Assembly: GCA_945862235.1 (NCBI GenBank)
Contig: CAMAYU010000018.1
Coordinates: forward strand, 1 to 56,585
DNA: 56,585 nt
Source of the DNA: Schlesneria paludicola DSM 18645
GTDB lineage: Bacteria > Planctomycetota > Planctomycetia > Planctomycetales > Planctomycetaceae
Reading direction: 5' to 3'
Part shown: one piece after another, positions 25,302 through 34,124 of the stretch
Layout of the letters: each line of letters opens with the position of its first letter
Numbering within the stretch: the first letter of the stretch is position 1
The notes under the pieces: model-generated
Database searches by the model: none
What the model saw: the letters and a program-made list of their open reading frames with translations, nothing else
What the model was told of the DNA's origin: nothing
Position numbers and translations under genes: made by a program

Positions 25302-25987
25302 CGGTTCCCCTCGCCTGCACCCGAGGTCAACGTGCGCCACGCAGACGGCCAGTCGCTGGTCACGGTAATCGGTTCCTGTGTCGTCGGATGAGCAAACATC
25401 AGAGAGGCCGCGTGCAGTGCGATGAAGCCTTCGACGCGAGACTTCGCGCCGTACTTGCCATCACCCACGATCGGCCAGCCACGCGCCGAGAGTTGCACAC
25501 GAATCTGATGGCTGCGGCCGGTCTGTGGCAGAATCCTCACCAACGTGAAGCGGCCCACTTTTTGAACTCGTTCGTAAGACAAGACGCAGTCCTGACCGTC
25601 CTCTTCGTCATCGACAACCGAGACCACGTTGCGCGCCCGATCTTTGTTGAGCCGGTCATGCAAGACGCCTGCGTCCGGTGAGACGGTTCCTTCGACCAGC
25701 GCGAGATACGTTTTCTCGACACTGCGGACGCGGAACTGTTCGGAAAGTCGCGACGCACCCTTGCTCGTGCGTGCGAACAGCACCACGCCCGAGACCGGCC
25801 GGTCCAACCGATGGACCACGCCGACGAAGACGTTCCCCGGCTTGTTGTACTTCCACGCGAGATAGTCCTTCGCCGCATCGACCAGCGTCGGCTGGCCCGA
25901 ATGATCGCCCATCGTCAGCAATCCGGCGGGCTTCTCAACGGCGAGACAATGGTTGTCCTCATAAAGGATGCGCAGCGGCGATGTCAC
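25298..25987 (-). CDS. RluA-family RNA pseudouridine synthase
   Basis: A 229-residue single-domain synthase without an S4 domain. VVHRLDRPVSGVVLFART holds the catalytic Asp62. PQTGRSHQIRVQLSARGWPI then VGDGKYG is the conserved RNA-binding and uracil-contact block. ILYEDNHCLAVEKPAGLL is the family's first strand-turn. Members change uridine to pseudouridine in rRNA or tRNA; the target base cannot be predicted. It is the first gene of the run continuing into the ABC permease by a 4-nt overlap. Why an RNA-modifying enzyme is coupled to a transporter is unclear. Confidence 0.93.
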   Translation of the reverse strand: MTSPLRILYEDNHCLAVEKPAGLLTMGDHSGQPTLVDAAKDYLAWKYNKPGNVFVGVVHRLDRPVSGVVLFARTSKGASRLSEQFRVRSVEKTYLALVEGTVSPDAGVLHDRLNKDRARNVVSVVDDEEDGQDCVLSYERVQKVGRFTLVRILPQTGRSHQIRVQLSARGWPIVGDGKYGAKSRVEGFIALHAASLMFAHPTTQEPITVTSDWPSAWRTLTSGAGEGNR

Positions 25988-26097
25988 GAAGTCGTTCTCT
26001 CACAAAAGCCTGATGAATCCGATGATCGCGACTCGCACGGGGAGGACTATCCTGCCACCCTGCGGCTGGTATGCTCGCCGCCCGAGTCGATCCTAGC

Positions 26098-26192
26098 AGC
26101 CTGTTGAACATCGTAGAGTAGGCGGCTCGCCTGCTCGTATTTCGAGTTGGAAAACACCGGCGAGCCGCCTGTGCTACGGGTTCTTCCACAGG
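26098..26192. repeat. Palindromic element family C, copy 1
   Basis: The core CGTAGAGTAGGCGGCTCGCC (26112-26131) pairs with GGCGAGCCGCCTGTGCTACG (26159-26178), with ends CAGCCTGTTGAA and TTCCACAGG. Related copies are at 31922-32012 and 38154-38250. Confidence 0.9.
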
Positions 26193-26236
26193 TGACCGGT
26201 GTTTCTGAAGGCCAATCTATCACGAAGGAGTTTGCG

Positions 26237-26788
26237 ATGCGCATCATCCAATCCGCACTGATCGCCACGATCATTTTTGTTACGTCAGTCGCGCGAGCCG
26301 ACATTGAATCGGGGCCGAACGTGGGGACGGCGGTGACGGCGTTGAAGGTCTTCGCGGCGACGGGCGATCACGCGGGGAAGGTACTCGACTTCGCGGCCGA
26401 TCGCGGCGCAAAGCCGACCGTGTACGTGTTCATCCCATATGACCGGTTCGACCGGCCCTTGGCTCGATTGCTGAAGACACTCGAAAAGTCGGTGATCGAG
26501 GCGGGGAATGAAGCGACCGTCGTGACGGTGTTCCTCGCCGATGACGAAGCGGCCGCGAAGGACCGCCTGCCGAAAGTTCAGATGTCGTTGCAGTTCACCT
26601 CCAACCCGCTCGCCATCTTTCCGAGCATGAAGCAAGGGCCGGAAGGCTGGCAGGTGAACACCGATGCGCAGTTGACGGCCCTCGTCGTGAAAGAGGGCAA
26701 AGTCGCCGCGAAGTTCGGCTACAGATCGGCCAACGAAACCGTCGCACCGGAGATCGTCGAAGCACTCAAAAAAACGATTGGAAAGTAG
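26237..26788 (+). CDS. Secreted thioredoxin-fold-like protein
   Basis: A 183-residue protein with a signal peptide (MRIIQSALIATIIFVTSVARA). The body has the order of a thioredoxin/peroxiredoxin-like fold: KPTVYVFIPYDRFDRPLARL, ATVVTVFLADDEAAAKDRL, NPLAIFPSMKQGPEGW, then TALVVKEGKVAAKFGYRSAN. No CxxC pair is present, so it is not a classical redox enzyme. AAGGAG lies 6 nt before the ATG at 26237; the longer frame from 26147 runs back through a family C palindrome. The stop is followed at once by repeat G. Confidence 0.6.
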   Translation: MRIIQSALIATIIFVTSVARADIESGPNVGTAVTALKVFAATGDHAGKVLDFAADRGAKPTVYVFIPYDRFDRPLARLLKTLEKSVIEAGNEATVVTVFLADDEAAAKDRLPKVQMSLQFTSNPLAIFPSMKQGPEGWQVNTDAQLTALVVKEGKVAAKFGYRSANETVAPEIVEALKKTIGK

Positions 26789-26975
26789 TAGTTATTCCGT
26801 TGCCGTGGGGGACACTCGTGAGCAAGGAACGGTGGGCAGATTGGCTTGGATGCCGCGTCCACCTCTTCTCTCAGTTCGCCTTCTCTGTGCTTCGGTGACT
26901 CTGTGGTAAACCTTCTTCGATGACGTTCCCGGAAGCGGATTTAACCACTGAGGCGCAGAGGCACAGAGAAGGCAA
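26787..26975. repeat. Dispersed repeat family G, copy 1
   Basis: It begins at the stop codon of the preceding gene with AGTAGTTATTCCGTTGCCGT then GGGGGACACTCGTGAG. It continues to TCTTCGATGACGTTCCCGGA and TTTAACCACTGAG. Copy 2 at 47486-47675 shares these blocks in the same order. The second half is also palindromic (CTTCTCTGTGC...GCACAGAGAAGG). It fills much of the gap 26789-27228. Confidence 0.85.
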
Positions 26976-27077
26976 GCAGAGGTCTGTTCCTCAGGAGGGG
27001 CACAAGCTCAAGAACCAAATCTCAAGAAGTCGTCACCGTCCATGAGTGTTGATTGGTTCTTGAGACTTGGTATTCAG

Positions 27078-27222
27078 GACCGGCGCATCAATTCCTGTCG
27101 GAATTGTGGTAAGCCGGGTGCCGTAAGGCCCCGGACTCTTCGTCGAAGAATCCGGGGCCTTACGGCACCCGGCTTACCAAGGTCAAAAAAACAACCTCGA
27201 CCGTTGTTGATGTGCCAACCCT
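27078..27222. repeat. Palindromic element family A, intact copy
   Basis: Perfect 28-bp arms lie at 27108-27135 and 27151-27178 (GGTAAGCCGGGTGCCGTAAG...) around a loop that itself forms CTTCG-TCGAAG. Outer partial arms are GGCGCATCAA near 27082 and TTGATGTGCC near 27207. Other copies are at 34222-34499 (interrupted by B) and 5804-5876 (right half only). Confidence 0.95.
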
Positions 27223-27228
27223 TGGTTC

Positions 27229-27801
27229 TTAACCAACATGTTGCTTGAGCAGCTTCATGAACTCGCGGAACAGCGGCGTGTTGTCATGCCACGTTCGGCC
27301 GCTGATCAAGTTGCCATCCACGACAACGGGTTGATCGACGTAGTGACCACCAAACGAGGTGATGTCGAGGGCACACTTGGCGACCGTTGTCAGAGTCCGT
27401 CCCGTCAAACAACCGGCGGCAGCGGCGATCTCGACCCCGTGGCAGACCGTGGCCACCGGTTTGCCCGCGTCGAAGAAGTGCTTCGTCAGGGCGAGCAAGT
27501 CTCGGTCGTAACGGAGGTACTCGGGAGCGCGGCCTCCCGAGAGAAACAGCCCGACGTACTCGTCGGGATTCACGTCTCGAAACGCGATCTTGGCCTGGAC
27601 GTGATAGGCCGGTTGCTCGCGCGTGATGTCCCACGGGATGCTGTCGTTGGGCGGAACTTCGTGCATCACGCCGTGGTACTTGCGAGCCTCCGGCCCGGCC
27701 ACGACGACTTCAAAACCGTCCTCGGGAAGCCGAAAGAACGGATAGAGCGTGTCCATGACTTCGGTCGCATCACCGATCGGCATCAAGACTTTATGGGACA
27801 T
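27229..27801 (-). CDS. DJ-1/PfpI-family protein
   Basis: A 190-residue class I glutamine-amidotransferase-like protein. KPVATVCHGVEIAAAAG holds the nucleophile elbow with Cys120 and His121, and LFLSGGRAPEYLR is the glycine-rich segment facing it. This branch contains intracellular proteases, glyoxalase III/deglycase-like enzymes and chaperones. The start at 27801 (SHKVLMPIGD) gives a standard N-terminus and has AAGG at 8 nt; the frame is open to 27912 but that would add residues outside the fold. No partner gene is adjacent. Confidence 0.9.
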   Translation of the reverse strand: MSHKVLMPIGDATEVMDTLYPFFRLPEDGFEVVVAGPEARKYHGVMHEVPPNDSIPWDITREQPAYHVQAKIAFRDVNPDEYVGLFLSGGRAPEYLRYDRDLLALTKHFFDAGKPVATVCHGVEIAAAAGCLTGRTLTTVAKCALDITSFGGHYVDQPVVVDGNLISGRTWHDNTPLFREFMKLLKQHVG

Positions 27802-27914
27802 GGTTCGGGCCTTGTTTGAATGTGAAACGGACGTTGTGGCGGCGGAGGATACATTTGGATTGAAGGAGCGGCTACCGGGCAATCGAAGTCCGGCTAACAA
27901 AGCGAATGTCAACT

Positions 27915-27994
27915 TCTTCCCCCGTGTCCTCCCGTGCTCCCCGTGGTTCTTTCAGAGAGCAACCACGGGGAGCACGGGAGGACACGGGGGAAGA
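27915..27994. repeat. Perfect 34-bp inverted repeat
   Basis: The arms 27915-27948 and 27961-27994 are perfect reverse complements over 34 bp (TCTTCCCCCGTGTCCTCCCG...) with a 12-base loop that again holds CTTTC-AGAG. It lies between divergent genes starting at 27801 and 28237. The rest of this gap (27995-28236) shows nothing further that I can name. Confidence 0.95.
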
Positions 27995-28236
27995 TTGCCG
28001 TTCCTCTCAAATTTAAAGTCCGGTGGGTCGAGTCGAATTGAAAAGGAGGAAACCCGTGGCCTTACGGTAGACGGCTCGCCTCGCCCCCCCGCTCATGACC
28101 GTGCGAGGTCTAAGCCGGTCTTGATTCGTGGGGCGTTGCCGTTTGAGATTGCCGGAGTGAACCCTCTGCGACTATCTTCCCCGCCCTTACGAGCCGGAAA
28201 TTTTTGAGTGTTGGCTCGTTCGCCAAGGAGTAGGCG

Positions 28237-29214
28237 ATGATGCGAACTGTGCTGACAGGGATGTTGGCGGTGTTGGTGTGTGGCTGTCTCAGTCGCAGCG
28301 GCACCGATTTGTTGCAGGCCCGGATTCGGGATCAGGAAGTTCACCTTGCTGATGCCGAGCGGCAGGTCGCAACGACTCAGACTGAACTCGCCAAGGCGCG
28401 GCGCGAGGCCGACGGGCTGCGAACCGAACTGGCCAAACGAGGCAGTGGCGGTACGACGGCCGAACAGACCGAAGCGTTGGTGCGCGTGACCAAGCTTCAG
28501 ATTCATTCGCTGTTGTCTGGCGGCATCAACAAGGATGAGCAACCGGGCGACGATGCGTTTGTGGCGCAGTTAGCTCCCGTCGATGTGGACGGTGAAGTAG
28601 TGAAGCTGCCCGGCCAGATCGAACTCACGCTGCTCGACCCCGCCGTGACGGAAGGCCAGCGCGAAGTGGGTCGCTGGAACTTCACGGCCGAGGAATGCCG
28701 TCAACATTGGACGCGCGGCCTGACCGGCGCGGGCTATCAGTTCACAGTGCCGCTCGCCGCATCGCCGACTCACGACAGTTTGGTCTTGCACGCGAAGCTC
28801 ACGACGGTGGATGGCCGTTCGTTTGACGCGAGCCAGATCGTGCGCGTTTCCCCCGGGACGACGATCACCGCCAGCAGCCGTCGCGAGGTACTCGGCCGCT
28901 CGGTTCTGGACCGTTCTTTACTTGACCGACCAGCACTCGACACCGTGCCGCGCGAATTGGATGACATTAACGACCCACCTCCCGCGCCACTGAAGGATCA
29001 GCCCGAGGAACTCCCCGCGTGGGCAGATCCAGCCGCGACACCCGCACGGCCTGCTGGAACAACACCACCCGCTGCACCGACAAAGGCGGGGGCGAAAACT
29101 CCGGCAGAACTTCCCGCGCCAGGCCTGTTCCCTCCTGCACCGAAGAAGCGCGAGTTGCCACCGCTGCGCGACTCAACCAACTGGACCGAAGGAACTATCC
29201 CGCAGTTGCGCTGA
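28237..29214 (+). CDS. Probable lipoprotein with coiled coil and Pro-rich tail, function unknown
   Basis: A 325-residue protein with a short lipoprotein-type leader (MLAVLVCGC, probable lipidated Cys17). Residues about 25-65 (IRDQEVHLADAERQVATTQT then ELAKARREADGLRTEL) form a coiled coil. The middle (VDGEVVKLPGQIELTLLDPA, then TVPLAASPTHDSLVLHAKLT) looks like a beta-sandwich. The last ~90 residues are rich in Pro, Ala and Thr. AAGGAG lies 6 nt before the first ATG. Similar coiled-coil lipoproteins are common in Planctomycetes and have no known role. It is encoded alone. Confidence 0.75.
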   Translation: MMRTVLTGMLAVLVCGCLSRSGTDLLQARIRDQEVHLADAERQVATTQTELAKARREADGLRTELAKRGSGGTTAEQTEALVRVTKLQIHSLLSGGINKDEQPGDDAFVAQLAPVDVDGEVVKLPGQIELTLLDPAVTEGQREVGRWNFTAEECRQHWTRGLTGAGYQFTVPLAASPTHDSLVLHAKLTTVDGRSFDASQIVRVSPGTTITASSRREVLGRSVLDRSLLDRPALDTVPRELDDINDPPPAPLKDQPEELPAWADPAATPARPAGTTPPAAPTKAGAKTPAELPAPGLFPPAPKKRELPPLRDSTNWTEGTIPQLR

Positions 29215-29458
29215 GGGTGCTGCCCGACTTGCTCCTCACGCGGCACTACGCGAGGTTTTTAGGCGAGCTGTGTGCCGTAAGTCCACGGGTTTCTGGCGAA
29301 GAATTTAGTACCCGGAGCTTCACGACGTGCGGCTCGTCAGTCGCTCATGCATCGCCGCAACTGCGATCAGCCGAACTTCAGGTGTGGAACGACATCGGTC
29401 GCTGCGGTATGAAGTGAGCCGATCTCTCAGCCATCTCTCACCGCGAGGAGCCTCACTC

Positions 29459-30925
29459 ATGTTGAGCTTCATACCACCGCACGTTTCCTTCGACCGTCGG
29501 GCGTTTCTGTTGGCGGGCGGGTTGAGTTGCTTCGGAGCGGACATCGCCGGTTCCGCGATGGCCTGTGCGGCGGAACGAGCCGCGCGCGGTGAAGGTGTTG
29601 CCGCAGCGGGCGAGATCGGTTCGGGGCGACGCAAGATCGCGAAGTCGGCGATCATGATCTGGCTGTCGGGGGGCGCATCCCACATCGACACGTGGGATAT
29701 GAAACCGAACGCACCGCTCGAATATCGCGGCGAGTTTCATCCGGTCGCCACGTCGGCTCCGGGGATCGAATTGTGCGAGCATCTGCCGCATCTGGCCAAG
29801 CAGGCGCATCATCTCGCAGTCGTTCGTTCGCTCGGCGACTTCCATCGCGGCACGGGCGATCATCACGCGGGCTACTACACCAATTTGACGGGCCACTCGC
29901 CCGACCCGACGTTTCACCGATTGCTCAACGCGCGCACGCCCTATCCGACCGACTGGCCTTCGATGGCGTCGGTCGTCGCGATGAAACGGCCGCCGCATCC
30001 GAGCCTCCCCAACGCGATCACCCTGCCGCAAAAGGAAGGTGCTCCCGAGTACACGCGACCCGGTCAATTCGCCGCACGGCTGGGGATCGAGTACGACCCG
30101 CTGTTCGTTGATGGTTCGCGAGCCAAGCCGCTCGACTTCACCGTTCCCGCGTTGACCTTGCAGGGAAAGATCACGCGCGAACAAGTCGCCTCGCGGCGCG
30201 AGCTGCTCGCCACACTCGACCGCGCTCAGCAATCGGCCGAGCAATCTCCCGCGCTCTCCGATTATCAGAAGCATCAACTCAAAGCCTTTTCATTGCTGAC
30301 ATCGAGCGAAGCGAAGTCGGCTTTCGACATCGGGTCCGAACCGGAATCAGTGCGACAGAAGTACGGCAGCAGTATCACAGGGACTTCGATGCTCATGGCG
30401 CGGCGACTCGTCGAAGCGGGCGTCCCGTTCGTCACCGTCTTTTGGAAAGAGAACAAGGAACTCGACAAGCTCTGCAAGAGCGGCGGCGGCTGGGACACGC
30501 ACGGCAACAATTTCCACTGCCTCAAGGAGCGACTGCTGCCTGAGTTCGATCAGCCGTTCGCCGCACTGCTCGATGACCTGCACCAACGGGGCCTGCTCGA
30601 CGAGACGCTCGTGATCGTGTCGAGCGAGATGGGACGCCGTCCGAAAATCGGCGACCCTCGCTCGGGAGGGGTCTCGGGGGCGGGCCGCGATCATTGGACG
30701 CACGGCATGTCTACACTGTTGGCGGGAGGCGGCATCCAAGGTGGTCAGGTTTATGGCTCGACGGACAAGCTGGCCGAGTATCCGAAGGACAACCCAGTCG
30801 GAGCCGAACACATCGCCCGCACGGTCTTCCATTCGCTCGGCATCGACGACCTGATGGCCAAGGACCGCGAAGGCCGCCCGTTCCATCTCATGGACGAAGG
30901 TCGCGTGCTGACGGAACTGTTCTGA
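29459..30925 (+). CDS. DUF1501 family protein with twin-arginine signal (copy 3)
   Basis: A 488-residue protein. RR at 13-14 (SFDRRAFLLAGGLSCFG) is the Tat signal. The blocks MIWLSGGASHIDTWDMKP near 66-83, GGWDTHGNNF near 343, SSEMGRRPKIG near 388 and GRDHWTHGMSTLLAGGGIQG near 409 are those of DUF1501. It differs from the other two copies in an EMGRRP instead of EFGR-P block and a longer region before GWDTHG. GAGGAG lies 9 nt before ATG 29459; the frame open from 29327 has no ribosome site. It is convergent with mutM, and a 24-bp perfect palindrome lies between. Confidence 0.93.
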   Translation: MLSFIPPHVSFDRRAFLLAGGLSCFGADIAGSAMACAAERAARGEGVAAAGEIGSGRRKIAKSAIMIWLSGGASHIDTWDMKPNAPLEYRGEFHPVATSAPGIELCEHLPHLAKQAHHLAVVRSLGDFHRGTGDHHAGYYTNLTGHSPDPTFHRLLNARTPYPTDWPSMASVVAMKRPPHPSLPNAITLPQKEGAPEYTRPGQFAARLGIEYDPLFVDGSRAKPLDFTVPALTLQGKITREQVASRRELLATLDRAQQSAEQSPALSDYQKHQLKAFSLLTSSEAKSAFDIGSEPESVRQKYGSSITGTSMLMARRLVEAGVPFVTVFWKENKELDKLCKSGGGWDTHGNNFHCLKERLLPEFDQPFAALLDDLHQRGLLDETLVIVSSEMGRRPKIGDPRSGGVSGAGRDHWTHGMSTLLAGGGIQGGQVYGSTDKLAEYPKDNPVGAEHIARTVFHSLGIDDLMAKDREGRPFHLMDEGRVLTELF

Positions 30926-30934
30926 AAACCGCCC

Positions 30935-31005
30935 CGTAGGACGGGCACTCTTGCCCGTTTTGCTTTGGTGTTCACGAGCAGACGGGCAAGAGTGCCCGTC
31001 CTACG
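30935..31005. repeat. Perfect 24-bp inverted repeat between convergent genes
   Basis: The arms 30935-30958 and 30982-31005 are perfect over 24 bp (CGTAGGACGGGCACTCTTGC...). It is 10 nt after a DUF1501 stop and 26 nt from the mutM stop, so it may also end transcription from both sides. Confidence 0.93.
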
Positions 31006-31030
31006 ATTTCGATCCGTGATCGAACGGTCC

Positions 31031-31870
31031 TCATCGTTGGCAGCGCGGGCAGTAGAACGTGGACCGCTGAGTTTGCACGACGCGCACGACGGTGGCTCGA
31101 TTGCAGGTCGGACACGTTTCGTCCGCTCGCATGTAGACGCGGTGCTCGTTCTGGTAGCGACCGCTTTGGTTGAGGGCGTTGCGATACGTGCCATCTCCCA
31201 ACGTCGAGCCTTCGTAAGTGATCGCCAGTTCGAGAACGGATTGCACGGCGGCGGCGAGTCGCTTCACTTCGGGCAGTCGCAACGAATCGGCGGCGCGATG
31301 CGGGTCGATCCTCGCGACGTGCAGAATCTCGCTCGCATAGAGATTGCCGATCCCCGCGACGAGACGTTGGTCGAGCAGCGCGACCTTGATCGCGCGGCGG
31401 GTTGCGGCGAGTCGCTCACGCAGCTCGGTCATTGAAATCGCCAACGCATCCGGGCCGAGTTTGTTCGGACCGAGATCACGCTCCAATTCGCCGGGTCCAA
31501 ACAGACGAACGGTTCCCAAACCGCGACGGTCCCAGAACCAGATCGAGTTGAAGTCACGATGGCCCTCGAATTGCCATTCGAGTCTCAGGTGTTCGACATC
31601 CGGCGGATCGGCCAGCAGCATCAGTCCCGTCATCCGCGGTTCGATCACGAGACTCGATCCGACCACTAAATCGAGCACAACCCGCTTCCCCAGCCGTCGC
31701 GCCGCCGTGACAACTTGCCCTTCGATGCGACTCGCCATCCGAGCGAACGTCGGCGTGATACCGATCGGTCGGCAATGTGTTTTGCAACGTTTGACCTTGA
31801 GAATGCGTCGGCCTTCGACGAACGGCCGAATGCCGCGGACCATCGTTTCGACCTCGGGTAACTCTGGCAA
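31031..31870 (-). CDS. mutM: Formamidopyrimidine-DNA glycosylase (MutM/Fpg)
   Basis: A 279-residue base-excision-repair enzyme that removes 8-oxoguanine and ring-opened purines and cuts the strand. The catalytic N-terminus PELPEVETMVRG is present (Pro2, Glu3), together with the helix-two-turn-helix region DQRLVAGIGNLYASEILH and the conserved Lys region. It ends in a zinc finger with Cys253, Cys256, Cys274 and Cys277. The start is TTG at 31870 with GGAG 7 nt upstream, which puts Pro at position 2 as the mechanism needs. It is divergent from the DUF1598 gene; the gap holds the D/C nested palindromes. Confidence 0.97.
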   Translation of the reverse strand: MPELPEVETMVRGIRPFVEGRRILKVKRCKTHCRPIGITPTFARMASRIEGQVVTAARRLGKRVVLDLVVGSSLVIEPRMTGLMLLADPPDVEHLRLEWQFEGHRDFNSIWFWDRRGLGTVRLFGPGELERDLGPNKLGPDALAISMTELRERLAATRRAIKVALLDQRLVAGIGNLYASEILHVARIDPHRAADSLRLPEVKRLAAAVQSVLELAITYEGSTLGDGTYRNALNQSGRYQNEHRVYMRADETCPTCNRATVVRVVQTQRSTFYCPRCQR

Positions 31871-31880
31871 AGGAAAGCTC

Positions 31881-32044
31881 CGTAGGCCGGACCCCTTGGT
31901 TCGGCTGTATCTGACGGCCGGTTGATAAACGTAGAGTAGGAGGCTGGCCTGCTCGCATTTCTAAAGGCAAAATACAAGCGGGCCGCCTGTGCTACGGCTT
32001 GTTCAATAGGTTTCTGACGGCCGGACCAAGGGGGCCGGCCTACG
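31881..32044. repeat. Palindromic element family D, copy 1, split by a family C element
   Basis: The arms are CGTAGGCCGGACCCCTTGG at 31881 and CCAAGGGGGCCGGCCTACG ending 32044. The loop is interrupted at 31922-32012 by a C element, and the 12 bases TCTGACGGCCGG occur on both sides of it (31910-31921 and 32013-32024). Removing one copy and the C element restores an almost continuous ~60-bp hairpin. Confidence 0.9.
31922..32012. repeat. Palindromic element family C, copy 2 (inside D)
   Basis: CGTAGAGTAGGAGGCTGGCC (31930-31949) pairs with GGGCCGCCTGTGCTACG near 31980-31996, with end words GGTTGATAAAC and GTTCAATAGG that correspond to the CCTGTTGA and TCAACAGG ends of copy 3. Confidence 0.88.
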
Positions 32045-32335
32045 TTGAGTTGCAGCCATCGCCACCCCTTCGACTTTACGGATCGGGTTCCCCTTGCTCG
32101 GGCTGACGCGCGAACCTGACGGCAGCATTCTAGCGGCTGGCGCGATGAGTGGGATGATGGACCGCGAGGAGTCACGCGAGCAGCGGAAATTGCAGAATCT
32201 CCTTGACCCTAGGAGGTCACCGGACGATCTTACTCCCCGAGATGCCGTCTTCCGCACGGTTCGTTCGACATTCCGCCGTCTCAGTTGGGAAGCGACCTCC
32301 CGACCCATCGCGGCCAGTTCACATCGGGTGTCATC

Positions 32336-34090
32336 ATGCTGCGTTCCCGTTCTGTATTCGCTCAATTGGTGGCAGGTCTGGGGTGTGTCCTCGCCCTGTC
32401 GGTCTCAGTGAGAGCCGCCGAGGCTCAACCCAAGCTCGACCGGGCACAGCAGGTGGCAGCTCACCTCGCTGCGGGTGAGTTCGGTCCGGCCCTCAATCTG
32501 GCCAAGACCGCAGCCAGCCCGGCCGAACAAGCGGGGCTGCTGAACAACGTCGCGGCGGCTCAACAGAGTGCCGGTGAAACGACGGCAGCATCGGGAACGA
32601 TGCAACAGGCCAGTCGAGCCAATGGTCGCCGAGCCGGTGGGCAAGGTGCTGGCGGAGGCAGTCAAGCGGGAAGCGGTGGCTTCGGCGGCGGTGGCTCGCT
32701 GGCCGACTTCACCACGCTGATGACGCTCATCATGGAGAACACCTCGGGCAAGTGGGAGGCCGAGGATGGCGAAGGTGGCACGATGTCACCGTTCCCCACC
32801 GGCGTGCGCGTCGCGCCAGGTGGACTGCTGCAAAAGCTCACGCAAGAAGAACAAACCGGCGTGCTGGCTTCGCTGGGGACGACCGCTCGCAAGGCGGACC
32901 TCAACGCGGACGTGGCTCAACGCTCGGACCTGCGGATGGTCTCGCTGACTCGTTTGGAGAAGGCGGTCGCTCAGCGATTGGCTGACGGCGAGCCGGTTCC
33001 CGAAACGATGGCTCAACTCGCCGGGTTGTCTCAAATCAAGTACGTCTTCGTGTACCCGGAAGCCAACGAGATCGTGCTGGCGGGGCCGGCCGAAGGCTGG
33101 CAATACAACGCTCAAGGACAGCCGGTCGCCGTCAGCAATGGCCGGCCGACGCTGCAACTCGATGACCTCGTCACCGTGCTGCGGACGTTTGCCAAAGGCA
33201 ACGCCGACTTCGGTTGCTCGATCAACACGCGCGATGCGGGAGTCCGGGCGCTGACCGACTATGTGCAGAAGTCGCAGTCCAAGGGAGCGATCAGTTCGGT
33301 GGCCGTCAAAGGCTGGGTGAATGCCCTCCAACACAAGCTCGGTCGCCAAGACATCGAAGTCTGGGGCGTTCCCGGTGACAGCCGCGTCGCCCGCGTGATC
33401 GTGGAAGCGGACTATCGGATGAAGTTGATCGGGATCGACAAGCTCGATGCGGGCAAGGATGTTCCGAGCTACTTCGACCTGCTGCCGGTCGCTCAGCAGA
33501 AGAACGTCCAGACGATGGACGCGTTGCGATGGTGGCTCACGATGAAGTACGACGGCGTGCAACACAGTGCCGACAAGAGTGCCTTCGAGATCGCAGGGTC
33601 TTCCGTTCTCTGTCAGTCCGAAAATCAACTGCTGACGGCCGATGGCAAGCATGTGCCGACCGGGAAGTCGGAAGCGACCAACCGCATGTTCGCGCAGAAC
33701 TTCACCGCGAACTACGACAAGCTGGCTGCTCGCGACACGGTGTTCGCGGATACCCAGAACGTCTTCGATCTCGCGCTGGTCTCGGCTCTGATCCAACACG
33801 AAAACCTGAACGACAAGGCTCACTGGGACATGGGTGCGTTCGCTCCGAACGGCGCTTATTCACCAGCCCGCTACGCTGTTCCGAAAGAATGTGAATCGGT
33901 CGTCAACCATCGCGTCTACAACGGCAAGGACATCGTGGTCCAGATCGCCGGGGGCGTGAAGGGGGACGTGATGTCCGTCGTGAAGGACAAGGCTCTGAAC
34001 ACCGAATCGCCTCGCTTGGGCAATGTGGCTCAATCCGCCAAAGCGGGCGATCTCCCCGCCGGTCGTTGGTGGTGGGATGCCGCTCGGTAG
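32336..34090 (+). CDS. Secreted DUF1598 family protein
   Basis: A 584-residue protein with a signal peptide (MLRSRSVFAQLVAGLGCVLA, cut after VRAAEA). A Gly-rich linker (GGQGAGGGSQAGSGGFGGGG) lies near 95-120. The central part with ETMAQLAGLSQIKYVFVYPE then ANEIVLAGPAEGW is the hallmark of DUF1598, a family largely confined to Planctomycetes with unknown function. The ATG at 32336 has no clear ribosome site; the frame is open to 32285. An intrinsic terminator follows at 34125. The left gap (32045-32335) shows nothing further that I can name. Confidence 0.85.
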   Translation: MLRSRSVFAQLVAGLGCVLALSVSVRAAEAQPKLDRAQQVAAHLAAGEFGPALNLAKTAASPAEQAGLLNNVAAAQQSAGETTAASGTMQQASRANGRRAGGQGAGGGSQAGSGGFGGGGSLADFTTLMTLIMENTSGKWEAEDGEGGTMSPFPTGVRVAPGGLLQKLTQEEQTGVLASLGTTARKADLNADVAQRSDLRMVSLTRLEKAVAQRLADGEPVPETMAQLAGLSQIKYVFVYPEANEIVLAGPAEGWQYNAQGQPVAVSNGRPTLQLDDLVTVLRTFAKGNADFGCSINTRDAGVRALTDYVQKSQSKGAISSVAVKGWVNALQHKLGRQDIEVWGVPGDSRVARVIVEADYRMKLIGIDKLDAGKDVPSYFDLLPVAQQKNVQTMDALRWWLTMKYDGVQHSADKSAFEIAGSSVLCQSENQLLTADGKHVPTGKSEATNRMFAQNFTANYDKLAARDTVFADTQNVFDLALVSALIQHENLNDKAHWDMGAFAPNGAYSPARYAVPKECESVVNHRVYNGKDIVVQIAGGVKGDVMSVVKDKALNTESPRLGNVAQSAKAGDLPAGRWWWDAAR

Positions 34091-34124
34091 GCACCGCTCG
34101 CTGACGGAATTTGCTTCAAATAGG

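Noticed and set aside
25988-26100. TPP riboswitch upstream of the RluA/transporter run, expected if the importer serves thiamine precursors
   Set aside because: No conserved CUGAGA or ACCUGA-type boxes were found in the leader on the minus strand.
20159-31005. CRISPR array or tandem repeat locus
   Set aside because: The repeats are inverted, dispersed and of several unrelated sequences, with no regular spacing and no cas-like gene.
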